A DNA stretch of 64,000 nt from contig NZ_KB903834.1 of the NCBI RefSeq assembly GCF_000379825.1, positions 293,976-357,975 of the forward strand, written 5' to 3'. The position numbers and the translations under genes were made by a program. Origin of the DNA: Longispora albida DSM 44784. GTDB lineage: Bacteria; Actinomycetota; Actinomycetes; Mycobacteriales; Micromonosporaceae. Of the stretch, positions 16,799-24,436 are shown in pieces (position 1 is the stretch's first letter; each line of letters opens with the position of its first letter). Below the pieces are notes generated by a model. That model was not told where the DNA came from. It worked only from the letters and a program-made list of their open reading frames with translations, and ran no database searches.

Positions 16799-17701
16799 AT
16801 GGCAGATCAGCATATCAGGGCGATGGTCCTGCAAACGTTCACCCCTAGGCGCTCTGCACAAGTTCGCACCCAGGCCGCACGCATCAACATTCAGAAGACG
16901 GCGATATCCTGGCAGTTTATGGCAGTATACGGCTCGTCAATGGAAATCGCATCCACCGTGCACCGCCGGTCACTGGGATTGCCCTTATACCCCAATGCCA
17001 TAAACGAATTGTGCGGCCTGATGGGAAGCGTAGGGGAACAGCTCGGCCTCGCACGCACCGCCGAACAAGACGTTCAGCGATGGCAAAACAAGGAATCTAC
17101 CAACAACGAATTGCAGCGCCGAATGGCCGTGAGGGCACTGTCTGAAGTTTGCATGCTGTTTACTCTCGGCGCGGCACACGGCTGCGCAAATGCCGTTCTG
17201 CGGGCGGCTTACCTGGACGAAGGAATTCGGTCTCTATTGAAGCTAGCCAAGGGGGCCTACTCTCCAGCAAGTACCAAACAAGAAGATTGGAAGAGTTTTT
17301 CGCCACGAGTCAACATATGGGATAGGCTGAGGGACGCAGCCGAAGCAAGGAATAGCCAACCAGCCATCCGAATGGTAAAGCGCCTTCTTCGCCTTCGCAG
17401 CGATTCACGCTTCACTGAACTAGATCAGCGCCGCAGTATGGATTTTCACCGCCATCGTCCACCGAGCCTCCTCACGGCGTCACCGAGAAAAGGTGCATCC
17501 GAGTTTGATCCCGAGAAGAACATAACAACCCTCACCGCATACACTTCACATTTCGACGAAGACAGCGATGCGAGGGCTGTCCACCGAATCGGGCGCAATG
17601 GGCTTATCACGACCGCAAGCGCCTTACGTGAACTGCAGCCGCTCATTATCGCCACGGCGCGAGCTGCAAACTATCGAATTCGAACCGCTAGTCGCCCATA
17701 G
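16799..17701 (+). CDS. Cargo protein of unknown function with HEPN-like R-x4-H motif
   Basis: 300 residues with no recognised family. Predicted mostly helical. R212-S-M-D-F-H217, in RRSMDFHRHRPPS, matches the R-x4-6-H signature of HEPN ribonuclease domains; with no other support this is only suggestive. A hydrophobic segment AVRALSEVCMLFTLGAAHG lies near 118-136. Codon use is unlike neighbours: lower G+C and TTA codons (for example in LPLYPNA and SALRELQ). It is convergent with the membrane-protein gene and lies between integrase and attR, a common place for defence cargo. ATG 16799 is chosen; an upstream in-frame start at 16742 is possible. Confidence 0.55.
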   Translation: MADQHIRAMVLQTFTPRRSAQVRTQAARINIQKTAISWQFMAVYGSSMEIASTVHRRSLGLPLYPNAINELCGLMGSVGEQLGLARTAEQDVQRWQNKESTNNELQRRMAVRALSEVCMLFTLGAAHGCANAVLRAAYLDEGIRSLLKLAKGAYSPASTKQEDWKSFSPRVNIWDRLRDAAEARNSQPAIRMVKRLLRLRSDSRFTELDQRRSMDFHRHRPPSLLTASPRKGASEFDPEKNITTLTAYTSHFDEDSDARAVHRIGRNGLITTASALRELQPLIIATARAANYRIRTASRP

Positions 17702-17718
17702 CGGATAACGTACACCCG

Positions 17719-18381
17719 CTAACTGATTTGGTTGATGTAATATCCGAGCATGCCGCCAATGATGAGACTCGCAAAACTGGATACAATTGTAATCCAGAGA
17801 CTATCTCTATTACGTTCAAGAAAGCCTGGGGCATCAGCCCGCCTGCGCGTAACCAAGATTGTCCGCCGAATTATCCAAGTGCCGCGCTCGAACGCGAGGC
17901 CAATCAAGAAGAGGACACCTACCGGCGCCACGAACAGAGCAAATCCTGTCGCCGCGCCAATACCTCGACCATCATCCAGCGCATAAAGGAGGATGACGGA
18001 AGCTATTAGCCAGATTAGCGCCAAACACCCAAGCCCAAGCCAAGGCAAGTTTCTCGACCGCGCAGTGAATGTTCCACCAATGCGCGCCAGAACCCCGTAA
18101 GCCAACGTATCAGGTTCGGAGATTTCGATCCAAGCCTCAGAGCGGGATAATTCAAGGCGAACTCTCCCGTCCACTGACCGAACAGTAAAAGATTCGAGAC
18201 GTAGTTGCGGCAAAGAATCGAGATCAGATACGTCATCCAGCTCATAGTCGTCAGCACGCAGCACAAGCGGTGAACCCAGGTCGCGTAGATCTGCAACGAT
18301 ATGACCTAAATCATCCTGCCATAACTTGGCGTAGTCATATTTTCGGTGAGCGATGGACGGCACGACACGTTTCAGCGACAC
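17719..18381 (-). CDS. Cargo membrane protein of unknown function
   Basis: 220 residues: a soluble N-terminal beta-rich half (about 1-110), then TM helices near 114-134, 142-163 and 196-218. No family is recognised. GTG start at 18381. TTA codons occur near the start (in AKLWQD) and in LELSRSEA, and G+C is low, so it is probably foreign even to the rest of the element. It ends 17 bp after the stop of the convergent HEPN-like gene and begins about 50 bp from attR. Together the two could be a toxin/immunity or sensor/effector pair. Confidence 0.6.
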   Translation of the reverse strand: MSLKRVVPSIAHRKYDYAKLWQDDLGHIVADLRDLGSPLVLRADDYELDDVSDLDSLPQLRLESFTVRSVDGRVRLELSRSEAWIEISEPDTLAYGVLARIGGTFTARSRNLPWLGLGCLALIWLIASVILLYALDDGRGIGAATGFALFVAPVGVLFLIGLAFERGTWIIRRTILVTRRRADAPGFLERNRDSLWITIVSSFASLIIGGMLGYYINQIS

Positions 18382-18427
18382 CGTTCAACGATACCGACAG
18401 TTGTCGATCAACGTTTTATGGGTCAAG

Positions 18428-18574
18428 GCGGAGGATTACCACCAGCAGTACCTGGACAAGAACCCCGGCGGCTACTGCAACCACGGCCCGAACGGCCTGA
18501 CCTGCCCGGTCGGGGTCGCGAAGACGGCCGAGGGCGTGACGGCGCTTCCCCAGGTCACCGGGCTGCTCGACTGA
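18428..18574 (+). pseudogene. Displaced native 3' end of msrA
   Basis: It codes [16 protein letters not shown] and continues to the TGA with [14 protein letters not shown] and EGVTALP, closely matching the last 48 residues of the intact MsrA (one residue shorter, with several substitutions). It has no catalytic domain, so it is a remnant and not a second gene. An in-frame ATG at 18353 in element DNA could still express a short fusion. Its presence proves the direction of insertion. Confidence 0.9.
18431..18453 (+). repeat. attR core of the integrated element
   Basis: The identical 23-bp partner of 3224-3246, again in the msrA reading frame. To its right the sequence continues as the original chromosomal msrA 3' end; to its left is element DNA. 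Confidence 0.88.
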
Positions 18575-18605
18575 TCGTGCTGAGGACCTGCTCGGCAGCC
18601 CCGAT

Positions 18606-18639
18606 GCGCCTTCCGGGCCAGCGAAGGTCCGGAAGGCGC
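18606..18639. terminator. Hairpin between msrA remnant and AraC gene
   Basis: Perfect 11-bp stem (GCGCCTTCCGG at 18606-18616, CCGGAAGGCGC at 18629-18639) with a 12-nt loop. It lies between converging reading directions and is probably the original msrA terminator. Confidence 0.6.
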
Positions 18640-18647
18640 TCAACCCC

Positions 18648-19424
18648 TCACACCGCTGCGTACCGGGCCGGTGGTTCGCCGATCGTCGCGGTGAAGTCCC
18701 GGGTGAGGTGGGCCTGGTCGGCGTAGCCGAGGTCGGCGGCGAGGGCTGCCCAGTCGAGGCCGGCGCCCCGGTCGGCTCGTTCGTGGGCTTCGTGGAGGCG
18801 GGCGCGGCGGAGTACCCACTTGGGGCTCACGCCCACGTATTCGGCGAAGAGACGCTGGAGCCGGCGTGCCGGTACGCCGAGGGTGGAGACGAGCTGGTCC
18901 ACTCTGGTCAGTGCCGGATCGGTGACGATGTGGTGGACCATCGCGGCGACTTCTTCGGCGAGCGGGTCGCGCTCGGGGAGTACGGAAAGCATGAAGGTGT
19001 TGGCTCGGGCGACCATCTGCGATTCGTCCTGTGTGGACAGGACGGCGCGTTCCGTGTCGAGGGCTGCCGGGCCGAACAGGTCGGCGGCCGGGAGCGTCTG
19101 GCCGGTGAGCTCGGCGACGGGACGGTCCCAGAAGGGCCGGAAGCCGCCGGGCAGGAAACGGACGCCGAGGACGTGGCCGGCGACGTGCACGCGCCGGACG
19201 AACAGGCCCGGGTCGACGCCGTGCACGCCGGTCAGGCCGTCCTCGAAGACGAGGTGCACGTTCGGGTGCGGCAGGATTTTCTGGTCGTAGTGCGGCAGGC
19301 CGGTCAGGTCCCACTGGACGATCCAGTAGTAGTCGACGAAGGTGGCCACCGCCGGGGCCGGCGCGTGCCGGTTCAGGCTGAACCTGGTGGCCGCCTGGGC
19401 GGGATGCAGCACGCCACGGCCCAT
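18648..19424 (-). CDS. AraC-family transcriptional regulator
   Basis: The C-terminal 100 residues form the AraC double helix-turn-helix: LVSTLGVPARRLQRLFAEYVG, then WAALAADLGYADQAHLTRDF. The N-terminal 150 residues (FVDYYWIVQWDLTG, PHPNVHLVFEDG) match the DUF6597-type sensor domain of many actinobacterial AraC proteins. Start is taken at ATG 19424 (MGRGVLHPAQ); in-frame starts at 19439 (GTG) and 19463 are alternatives. Divergent from the TIGR03086 gene, so it may regulate it. Confidence 0.82.
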   Translation of the reverse strand: MGRGVLHPAQAATRFSLNRHAPAPAVATFVDYYWIVQWDLTGLPHYDQKILPHPNVHLVFEDGLTGVHGVDPGLFVRRVHVAGHVLGVRFLPGGFRPFWDRPVAELTGQTLPAADLFGPAALDTERAVLSTQDESQMVARANTFMLSVLPERDPLAEEVAAMVHHIVTDPALTRVDQLVSTLGVPARRLQRLFAEYVGVSPKWVLRRARLHEAHERADRGAGLDWAALAADLGYADQAHLTRDFTATIGEPPARYAAV

Positions 19425-19497
19425 GCTTTCGCTGCTCACCGGCCCAGTGTCGCATTTTTTCAATACCGCCGGTCAGCGCACGCCTAGCTTCAAGATC

Positions 19498-20085
19498 ATG
19501 ACCCGTTTCCTGTACCCGCAGATCGTGACCGCAGCCGCCACCGCGGCCCGTCTGGCCCGCGGTGTCCGCCCGGAACAGCTCGGCGGTCCGAGCCCGTGCG
19601 GCGAGTGGGACGTACGGACGCTGCTCAACCATTTCGTGCTGTGGACGGGGTACTCGTTCGAGCGGCGCGCGCTCCGCCAGGAGGTCCCGCAGGAGCTGAT
19701 CGACCGGGACTTCACCGCCGAGCCGGGCTGGGCCGGGGCGTACGCCGCGCAGCTGGACCGGGCCGTCGCCGCCTGGTCGGACCCGGCCGCTTTCGAGGGG
19801 ATCATCGACGTCGGGCAGGGGTACGAGATGCCGGCCGAGATGGTCGCCGGCATGGTGCTCAAGGAGATGGTCGTGCACGGCTGGGATGTCGCGCGGGCCA
19901 CCGGGCAGGAGTACGGCTGGCCGGAGGACGTGGCGAAGTCCGTCCTGCACGTGGTCGAGGAGCACGGTGAGCTGTACCGGCAGTTCGACGGCTTCGCCGG
20001 GGTCGTCGCGGTACCGGCTGACGCCTCTACCCTGGACCGTGCCCTTGCCCTCTCCGGCCGCGACCCAGGCTGGACCACCACCTGA
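19498..20085 (+). CDS. TIGR03086 family (DinB/maleylpyruvate isomerase-like) protein
   Basis: A 195-residue helical-bundle protein. Family signatures are the CGEWDVRTLLNHF stretch near 36-48 and VHGWDVARATGQ near 123-134; the histidines are candidate metal ligands as in mycothiol-dependent maleylpyruvate isomerase and DinB relatives. Such proteins are thought to be mycothiol- or metal-dependent transferases, but most are uncharacterised. It lies 74 bp from the divergent AraC gene and 8 bp upstream of the kinase-like gene, so probably in an operon with the latter. Confidence 0.75.
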   Translation: MTRFLYPQIVTAAATAARLARGVRPEQLGGPSPCGEWDVRTLLNHFVLWTGYSFERRALRQEVPQELIDRDFTAEPGWAGAYAAQLDRAVAAWSDPAAFEGIIDVGQGYEMPAEMVAGMVLKEMVVHGWDVARATGQEYGWPEDVAKSVLHVVEEHGELYRQFDGFAGVVAVPADASTLDRALALSGRDPGWTTT

Positions 20086-20093
20086 GGAACGCG

Positions 20094-20717
20094 ATGCTCA
20101 GCAGCACTCCCGGACAGATCGTCGTCCTGAACGGGCCGTCACGCGCCGGGAAGTCGAGCATCGCCGCGGCGGTGCAGGACCGGCTGGACGGCGTGTGGAT
20201 GAGCCTCGGGGTCGACCAGGTCATGCAGGCGACGCCGCGGCGGTTCCAGCCGGGCCTCGGGCTCAGGCCGGGCGGCGAGCGGCCGGAGCTGGAGCCGCTG
20301 GTCGTCGCCCAGTACGCGGCGTTGTACGAGTCGATCGCCGCGTACAGCCGCCTCGGTTTCAACGTCGTCGCCGACACCCTCCACCACGACGTGTACTCGG
20401 TCCCGCGCGGCATCCTGCCGGACTCCGCCCGCCGCCTGGACGGCCTGCCGGCCCTGCTGGTCGGGGTGCGCTGCCCGATCGAGGTGATCCGGCAGCGCCG
20501 CAGGGACACGTGGGGCGGAGCAGGGTTCGCGGAGGGCGGTGCCGTGGCCGATCCGGTGAGCCTGTGGCAGGAAGCCGTCCACACGCCCGGTATCTACGAC
20601 CTTGAGGTCGACACCTCCGAGCTGAGCCCGGAAGAGTGCGCGGAGCTGATCGCGCTCCGGCTCACCCTCGCCCCGGCCCCCATAGCGTTCGAGCAGCTCC
20701 GGAAGATCAGAGCGTGA
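20094..20717 (+). CDS. Chloramphenicol phosphotransferase-like P-loop kinase
   Basis: A 207-residue P-loop protein with LNGPSRAGKSSIA near 12-24 (Walker A) and the SLGVDQVMQATP pattern of the CPT-like family, which includes chloramphenicol 3-O-phosphotransferase. Arg-rich lid residues (RQRRRDTW) follow. It probably phosphorylates a small molecule; resistance cannot be claimed. Its 3' end overlaps the convergent Pycsar-effector-like gene by 11 bp, so antisense interference is possible. Confidence 0.75.
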   Translation: MLSSTPGQIVVLNGPSRAGKSSIAAAVQDRLDGVWMSLGVDQVMQATPRRFQPGLGLRPGGERPELEPLVVAQYAALYESIAAYSRLGFNVVADTLHHDVYSVPRGILPDSARRLDGLPALLVGVRCPIEVIRQRRRDTWGGAGFAEGGAVADPVSLWQEAVHTPGIYDLEVDTSELSPEECAELIALRLTLAPAPIAFEQLRKIRA

Positions 20718-21276
20718 TGGCTGCCGCGATCAGGACCGCGCCGAGCACGGCGGTCAGCATCGCCGACTGAACCAGCCGGTGCTTGATCCAGTTGTACCGG
20801 GCCATCTGCACGAGCTGGTGGCTCAGTTCGTCGAGCTGCTCGGCCGGGGTGATGCGCGTCAGCCGCTCGGCCAGTTCGCCGGGCTGCCAGCGGCGCAGGT
20901 GCCCGAAGTAGACAGTCCCGCGCATGAGCCGCTTCGGGCTCTCGGGGACCCCGTCCGCCTCCCCGTCACCCGGCGTGCGCCGGGGCGCTGGGTTCGGGGG
21001 GCGGATGGTGGAGCCGAGTCTCGGGTACACCGCTGCGACGGCGAGGATCACGCCGAGCAGGCACAGGACCGTGCCCGTGTTCACCATCACCGCGCGGAAC
21101 CCCGTCAGCGCGGCCAGCAGGCCTCCGGTGAGCCGGGCCGCCGCCAGGGCTGTGAGCAGGGCGAGATCGATGCTCAGGAACGTGGCGGCCTTCGCGTCGA
21201 CCTTGGCCGTCCAGTTCTCCTGGGCGGCGTGGACGCGCCAGGCCCAGTCGACGGCGCCCCGCTGATCAAGATTCAT
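20707..21276 (-). CDS. Pycsar effector-like transmembrane protein (PycTM/DUF5706-like)
   Basis: About 189 residues. The N-terminal helix AWRVHAAQENWTAKVDAKA leads into two TM helices (about 31-50 and 59-82). A cytoplasmic segment with GTVYFGHLRRWQP and ELSHQLVQMARYNWIKHR, then a third TM helix (about 163-185) follow. This order matches the Pycsar TM effectors, which damage the membrane when cyclic CMP or UMP is made during phage infection. ATG 21276 is used; GTG 21285 is possible. It is divergent from a Crp/Fnr regulator and a cyclase-like gene, so a ligand source is next door. Family assignment is from pattern memory. Confidence 0.75.
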   Translation of the reverse strand: MNLDQRGAVDWAWRVHAAQENWTAKVDAKAATFLSIDLALLTALAAARLTGGLLAALTGFRAVMVNTGTVLCLLGVILAVAAVYPRLGSTIRPPNPAPRRTPGDGEADGVPESPKRLMRGTVYFGHLRRWQPGELAERLTRITPAEQLDELSHQLVQMARYNWIKHRLVQSAMLTAVLGAVLIAAAITL

Positions 21277-21356
21277 GATCTTCACATAGCACCCGAGTAC
21301 TGGCCGAGACCACGTTGTGCCGGATATCGGACATAGATCTTCCTCAATTGTCGGCT

Positions 21357-22055
21357 ATGGACCGTCATTGTCGGGTGGCCATCAACCAGAATGTTCGCGG
21401 TGCTCACGCTGTGCCGGCCGAGCACGTCGCCGCCCTGCGCGCGGCGGGCAGCCGACGGGTGTACCGGCAGGGCGACACCCTGATCTGGCAGGGCGAGCAC
21501 GAGGACTTCGTCCTGCTCATCGAGCACGGTCACGTCTGGGTGACCAGCACGTCGCCCGGCGGGCACACCAGCGTGCTGGCCGTGCGCGGCCCGGGCGAGG
21601 TGGTCGGCGAGCTGGCCGGGGTCGACCACGGTCCCCGGTCGGCGACCGTCACGGCGGTCAGCCCGGTGGAGGCGCTCATGATCCCGGCGCCACGGTTCCG
21701 CAGGCTGCTCGGTACCGCGCCGGGGCTGAGCCTGTGGCTGCTCGAGGTGATCGTGCAGCGGCTGCGGGAGGCCGACCGGCAGCGGCTGGAGTACGGGGCG
21801 TACTCGGCCGTCGCGCGGGCAGCGCTGTGCGTCCTGGACCTGGCCGAGCGGACGGGGCGTCCGGTACGCGGCCAGCCGGGGGCTGTGCTGGTCGACATCC
21901 TCCAGCGCGAGCTCGCCGGGCTGGTCGGCGTCTCGCGGACCACGATGGACCGTGCGATCCGGGACCTGGCCGGTCGCGGGCTGCTGCGGACGAGGCGCGG
22001 CGGGCTGGTCGTCACCGATCCTGGCGAGCTGGCCCGGCTGGTATCCGACCTCTGA
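21357..22055 (+). CDS. Crp/Fnr-family regulator with cyclic-nucleotide-binding-like domain
   Basis: A 232-residue CRP-like regulator. The cNMP-binding-like beta roll covers about 20-110 (TLIWQGEHEDFVLLIEHG, then GPGEVVGELAGVD and PRSATVTAV); the phosphate-binding cassette GELAG is recognisable but its usual Arg-Ser/Thr is followed in PRSATV. A dimer helix and winged helix (LAGLVGVSRTTMDRAIRDLAGRGLL near 182-206) follow. ATG 21357 is chosen, although an upstream TTG at 21315 stays in frame and no good ribosome-binding site is seen. It stands between effector and cyclase genes and could read the same nucleotide. Confidence 0.85.
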   Translation: MDRHCRVAINQNVRGAHAVPAEHVAALRAAGSRRVYRQGDTLIWQGEHEDFVLLIEHGHVWVTSTSPGGHTSVLAVRGPGEVVGELAGVDHGPRSATVTAVSPVEALMIPAPRFRRLLGTAPGLSLWLLEVIVQRLREADRQRLEYGAYSAVARAALCVLDLAERTGRPVRGQPGAVLVDILQRELAGLVGVSRTTMDRAIRDLAGRGLLRTRRGGLVVTDPGELARLVSDL

Positions 22056-22159
22056 TCGCGATTCCCCGCCGGGTTCGCCGTTGTGCTTCGTCTGGGGCAC
22101 GGCGCGCGCCGCTCTGCGGGTACCAACAAAAAGCAGACGTAGAAGGGCAGTGGGCCGAC

Positions 22160-23302
22160 ATGGGGCTGGAACCCACGCATCACTCGATTCTTGTTTTCGA
22201 CATCGAACGATATGGCAGCCGCCCGGACCCGATCCAGTGGCGGCTCCGCCGGGAGATGTACTCCTGCATCGAGGACGCGATGCGGGCGGCAGGGCTGCCC
22301 GCCGACGGCTGTTTCCTGGAGGACCGGGGCGACGGCGTGCTCATGCTGATCCCCTCCACTGTGGAGTATTCGAAGTACAAGCTGGTGGACACTTTCCTGC
22401 CGAAGCTGGAGGCCGCGCTGCGCGGCTACGCGAAGGTGAGCAACGAGGCCGGCCGGATGCGCATGCGGCTGGCCATGCACTCCGGGGAACTCGGCCGGGA
22501 CGACCGTGGCTGGATCGGCGCGGCCGTCAACACCGCCTGCCGGCTGTGCGACGTCCAGACCCTGCGCGACGCGCTCGCCTCGGTGCCCGAGGCGCACGTC
22601 GCGCTGATCGTGTCCGACGAATGGTTCCAGGCCGTGATCCGCCACGAGCACGGCGCGATCGACGCCAGCACCTACACACAGGTCCCGGTCGACAGCAAGG
22701 AACTGCACGTCAAGGCATGGATTCATGTACCTGGGACGCGAGAGCGCCCGGTAGTCGCGGCACCCGAACCCGCCGCCACCCAGCCCCCCGCTCAGAACCA
22801 CTTCAGCGGGAACTTCGCCGGGCCGGTGTTCGGCCAGGCCGGCGACGTCACGATCAACCAGGCCCCGCCGGCCCCCGACCACTGGGCGCTGGGCATGCAG
22901 GCCCTGCACAACCGGGCGTACCCGGCGGCCCAGCGGCACCTCCGCGAGCGCCTCGCCGAACCGGCCGCCCCGCCCGAAGCCCACTACTACCTGGCGATCG
23001 CGCTGCTCGGCGGCCGGGCGCCCCGGTACATGCCGTCCACTGTGGAGATCCGTGACCATCTCGTGGCCGCCGACCCGCTGCCGCAGGCCCGGCTGCTGCG
23101 GCTGCTCGTCGACGAGGACCACGAGCGGCTGTGGATCCGGGGCCGCGGGCCGGGCTACGAGCTGCTGGCCGGGCTGCTCGGCCGGATCAGCTCCGAGGAC
23201 GCGCACCTCATCGTCCAGCACGTGCCGGCCCCGGAGTGCCGGACCTGGCAGGCGCTCACCCGTAAGGCCACCGACCCCTCGGAACGCACAGGAGCCCCCT
23301 GA
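22160..23302 (+). CDS. Class III nucleotide-cyclase-like protein with C-terminal helical repeat region
   Basis: 380 residues. The N-terminal 180 residues look like a class III cyclase homology domain: metal Asp14 in VFDIERY, Asp58 in EDRGDGV, and the transition-state pair Asn124/Arg128 in AAVNTACRL. At the base-specifying positions it has Glu54 (Lys in adenylyl cyclases) and Gly117 (Asp in adenylyl, Cys in guanylyl cyclases), so an ordinary adenylyl cyclase is unlikely. A linker with SGNFAGPVFGQAGDV, seen in actinobacterial conflict-type proteins, precedes a TPR-like helical region (about 240-375). Its stop overlaps the next start (ATGA). ATG 22160 fits the family start. Activity is inferred. 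Confidence 0.72.
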   Translation: MGLEPTHHSILVFDIERYGSRPDPIQWRLRREMYSCIEDAMRAAGLPADGCFLEDRGDGVLMLIPSTVEYSKYKLVDTFLPKLEAALRGYAKVSNEAGRMRMRLAMHSGELGRDDRGWIGAAVNTACRLCDVQTLRDALASVPEAHVALIVSDEWFQAVIRHEHGAIDASTYTQVPVDSKELHVKAWIHVPGTRERPVVAAPEPAATQPPAQNHFSGNFAGPVFGQAGDVTINQAPPAPDHWALGMQALHNRAYPAAQRHLRERLAEPAAPPEAHYYLAIALLGGRAPRYMPSTVEIRDHLVAADPLPQARLLRLLVDEDHERLWIRGRGPGYELLAGLLGRISSEDAHLIVQHVPAPECRTWQALTRKATDPSERTGAP

Positions 23303-24297
23303 TGACCGACCAGCAGCCCGACCAGCCGCCACCCCAGCCACCTCCGCCACCTGCCCCGCCGCCGCGCTGGCTCGTCGTCCGCCGGTTCTTCGCCCTCACG
23401 CCGAAGACCCCGAACTACGTCGGCGACCTGCTGATGATCGGCGGCGGCGGCGCCCTGTCGATCGTCGCGCTGATCCTGTTCCTGTCGGCCTCCTCGTCCG
23501 GTGCCACCGGTTCCGAGGACCCGGCCCAGTTGGCCGGTGCCGTCCCCGGGCTCTGCCTCGGGTTCATCGGCGTGACTGTGGGCGTCATTGGCGGGGTGCT
23601 GTTCCTCCAGCACCGGGCCAAGTACCAGCGCGCCTACTACCACGCCGAGCCGAAGCCGCCGGTCGAGTGGATCCGGGGCCTGGTCAACCACGAGCTGCGG
23701 CGCATCGAGGAGCACGCGCTCGCGGAGCTGCGGATCGCGCGGGGCGAGCTCCAGGCGTTGTCTGACGCCGGTACCCAGCAGTTGCAGCGGGAGATCGCCG
23801 AGGGGCTCGCGCCGGGGCAGCACGGGCCGCGCCGCCCCATGATGATCATCGGGCCGGCGTTGCCGACCGCGCTCGTCACCGGGGAGCAGGGCACGTACTT
23901 CTCCCGGTACCGCTTCGCCGTCATCTGCCCGACCGGCTGGCAGTTCGGGATCTACACCTGCACGCTCGACCTGGAGACCGGCAACCTCGGTACCGAGGAA
24001 GCCCGCTGGTTCCCCTACAGCCAGGTCTCCGCCGTCACGGCAGGCACCCGCCCGCTGCCGCCGATCGAGCGCGGGGCCGGGCCAGCCGTCCTGACCCAGC
24101 ATCCGGTGAAGCTGGGCAGCCTGGAGACCCGGTACCTCCAGATCCTGGTCAGCGGCGGCGACCGGGCGGAGGTCTCGCTGGGCTTCATCGACCAGGCGAC
24201 CCTGCACGCCTTCCGGTCGGACCTGATGCCGTCCTTCGAGCACGTCGTCGACGCGGTCAGCACGGCACTCCGCCACTCCGGCACCATGACCGGCTGA
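23302..24297 (+). CDS. Two-TM membrane protein coupled to the cyclase-like gene
   Basis: 331 residues: a Pro-rich N-terminus (about 4-23), TM helices near 44-63 and 80-100, a helical segment (about 118-165, ELRRIEEHALAELRIARG) and a beta-rich C-terminal domain of about 160 residues. No family is recognised. The ATGA overlap with the cyclase-like gene strongly suggests joint synthesis. It could be a second effector, a membrane anchor, or the sensor for the cyclase. Confidence 0.65.
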   Translation: MTDQQPDQPPPQPPPPPAPPPRWLVVRRFFALTPKTPNYVGDLLMIGGGGALSIVALILFLSASSSGATGSEDPAQLAGAVPGLCLGFIGVTVGVIGGVLFLQHRAKYQRAYYHAEPKPPVEWIRGLVNHELRRIEEHALAELRIARGELQALSDAGTQQLQREIAEGLAPGQHGPRRPMMIIGPALPTALVTGEQGTYFSRYRFAVICPTGWQFGIYTCTLDLETGNLGTEEARWFPYSQVSAVTAGTRPLPPIERGAGPAVLTQHPVKLGSLETRYLQILVSGGDRAEVSLGFIDQATLHAFRSDLMPSFEHVVDAVSTALRHSGTMTG

Positions 24298-24436
24298 GGG
24301 CTGTCAGCTGCGGCCGGTGCCGGTGAACGGTCACGTTCCGGGCACCGGCCGGTAACGGCAGACACGAACGAGACAACGACCGGTAACGATCCACACAGGA
24401 CGGGCACCGGCGAGCCCCCGCCTGCCTCGCCAAGGC

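Larger units (their letters stand above)
3224..18453. mobile_element. Integrated AICE-type element in msrA, about 15.2 kb
   Basis: The boundaries are defined by a perfect 23-bp direct repeat (3224-3246 and 18431-18453) that lies inside msrA coding sequence both times. Contents match actinomycete integrative and conjugative elements: GntR regulator, RRQRL zinc protein, SpdB/DUF2637-like membrane protein, TraA-like protein, FtsK/SpoIIIE translocase, primase-polymerase plus DUF3987 protein, and a large serine integrase beside the right end. No relaxase or type IV secretion genes are visible, as expected where one FtsK-like protein moves double-stranded DNA. Probable cargo lies next to both ends. 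G+C drops visibly between about 15.2 and 18.4 kb. Confidence 0.9.

Noticed and set aside
18353-18574. A second, short msrA gene
   Set aside because: Only the last 48 residues are MsrA-like; the upstream 25 codons are element DNA in the same frame. It is the displaced 3' end.
21317-23302. A 661-residue open frame reaching from the Crp gene through the cyclase-like gene
   Set aside because: The upstream third is a shadow of the Crp gene in another frame with Arg/Gly/Pro-rich low-quality sequence; family similarity begins at ATG 22160.
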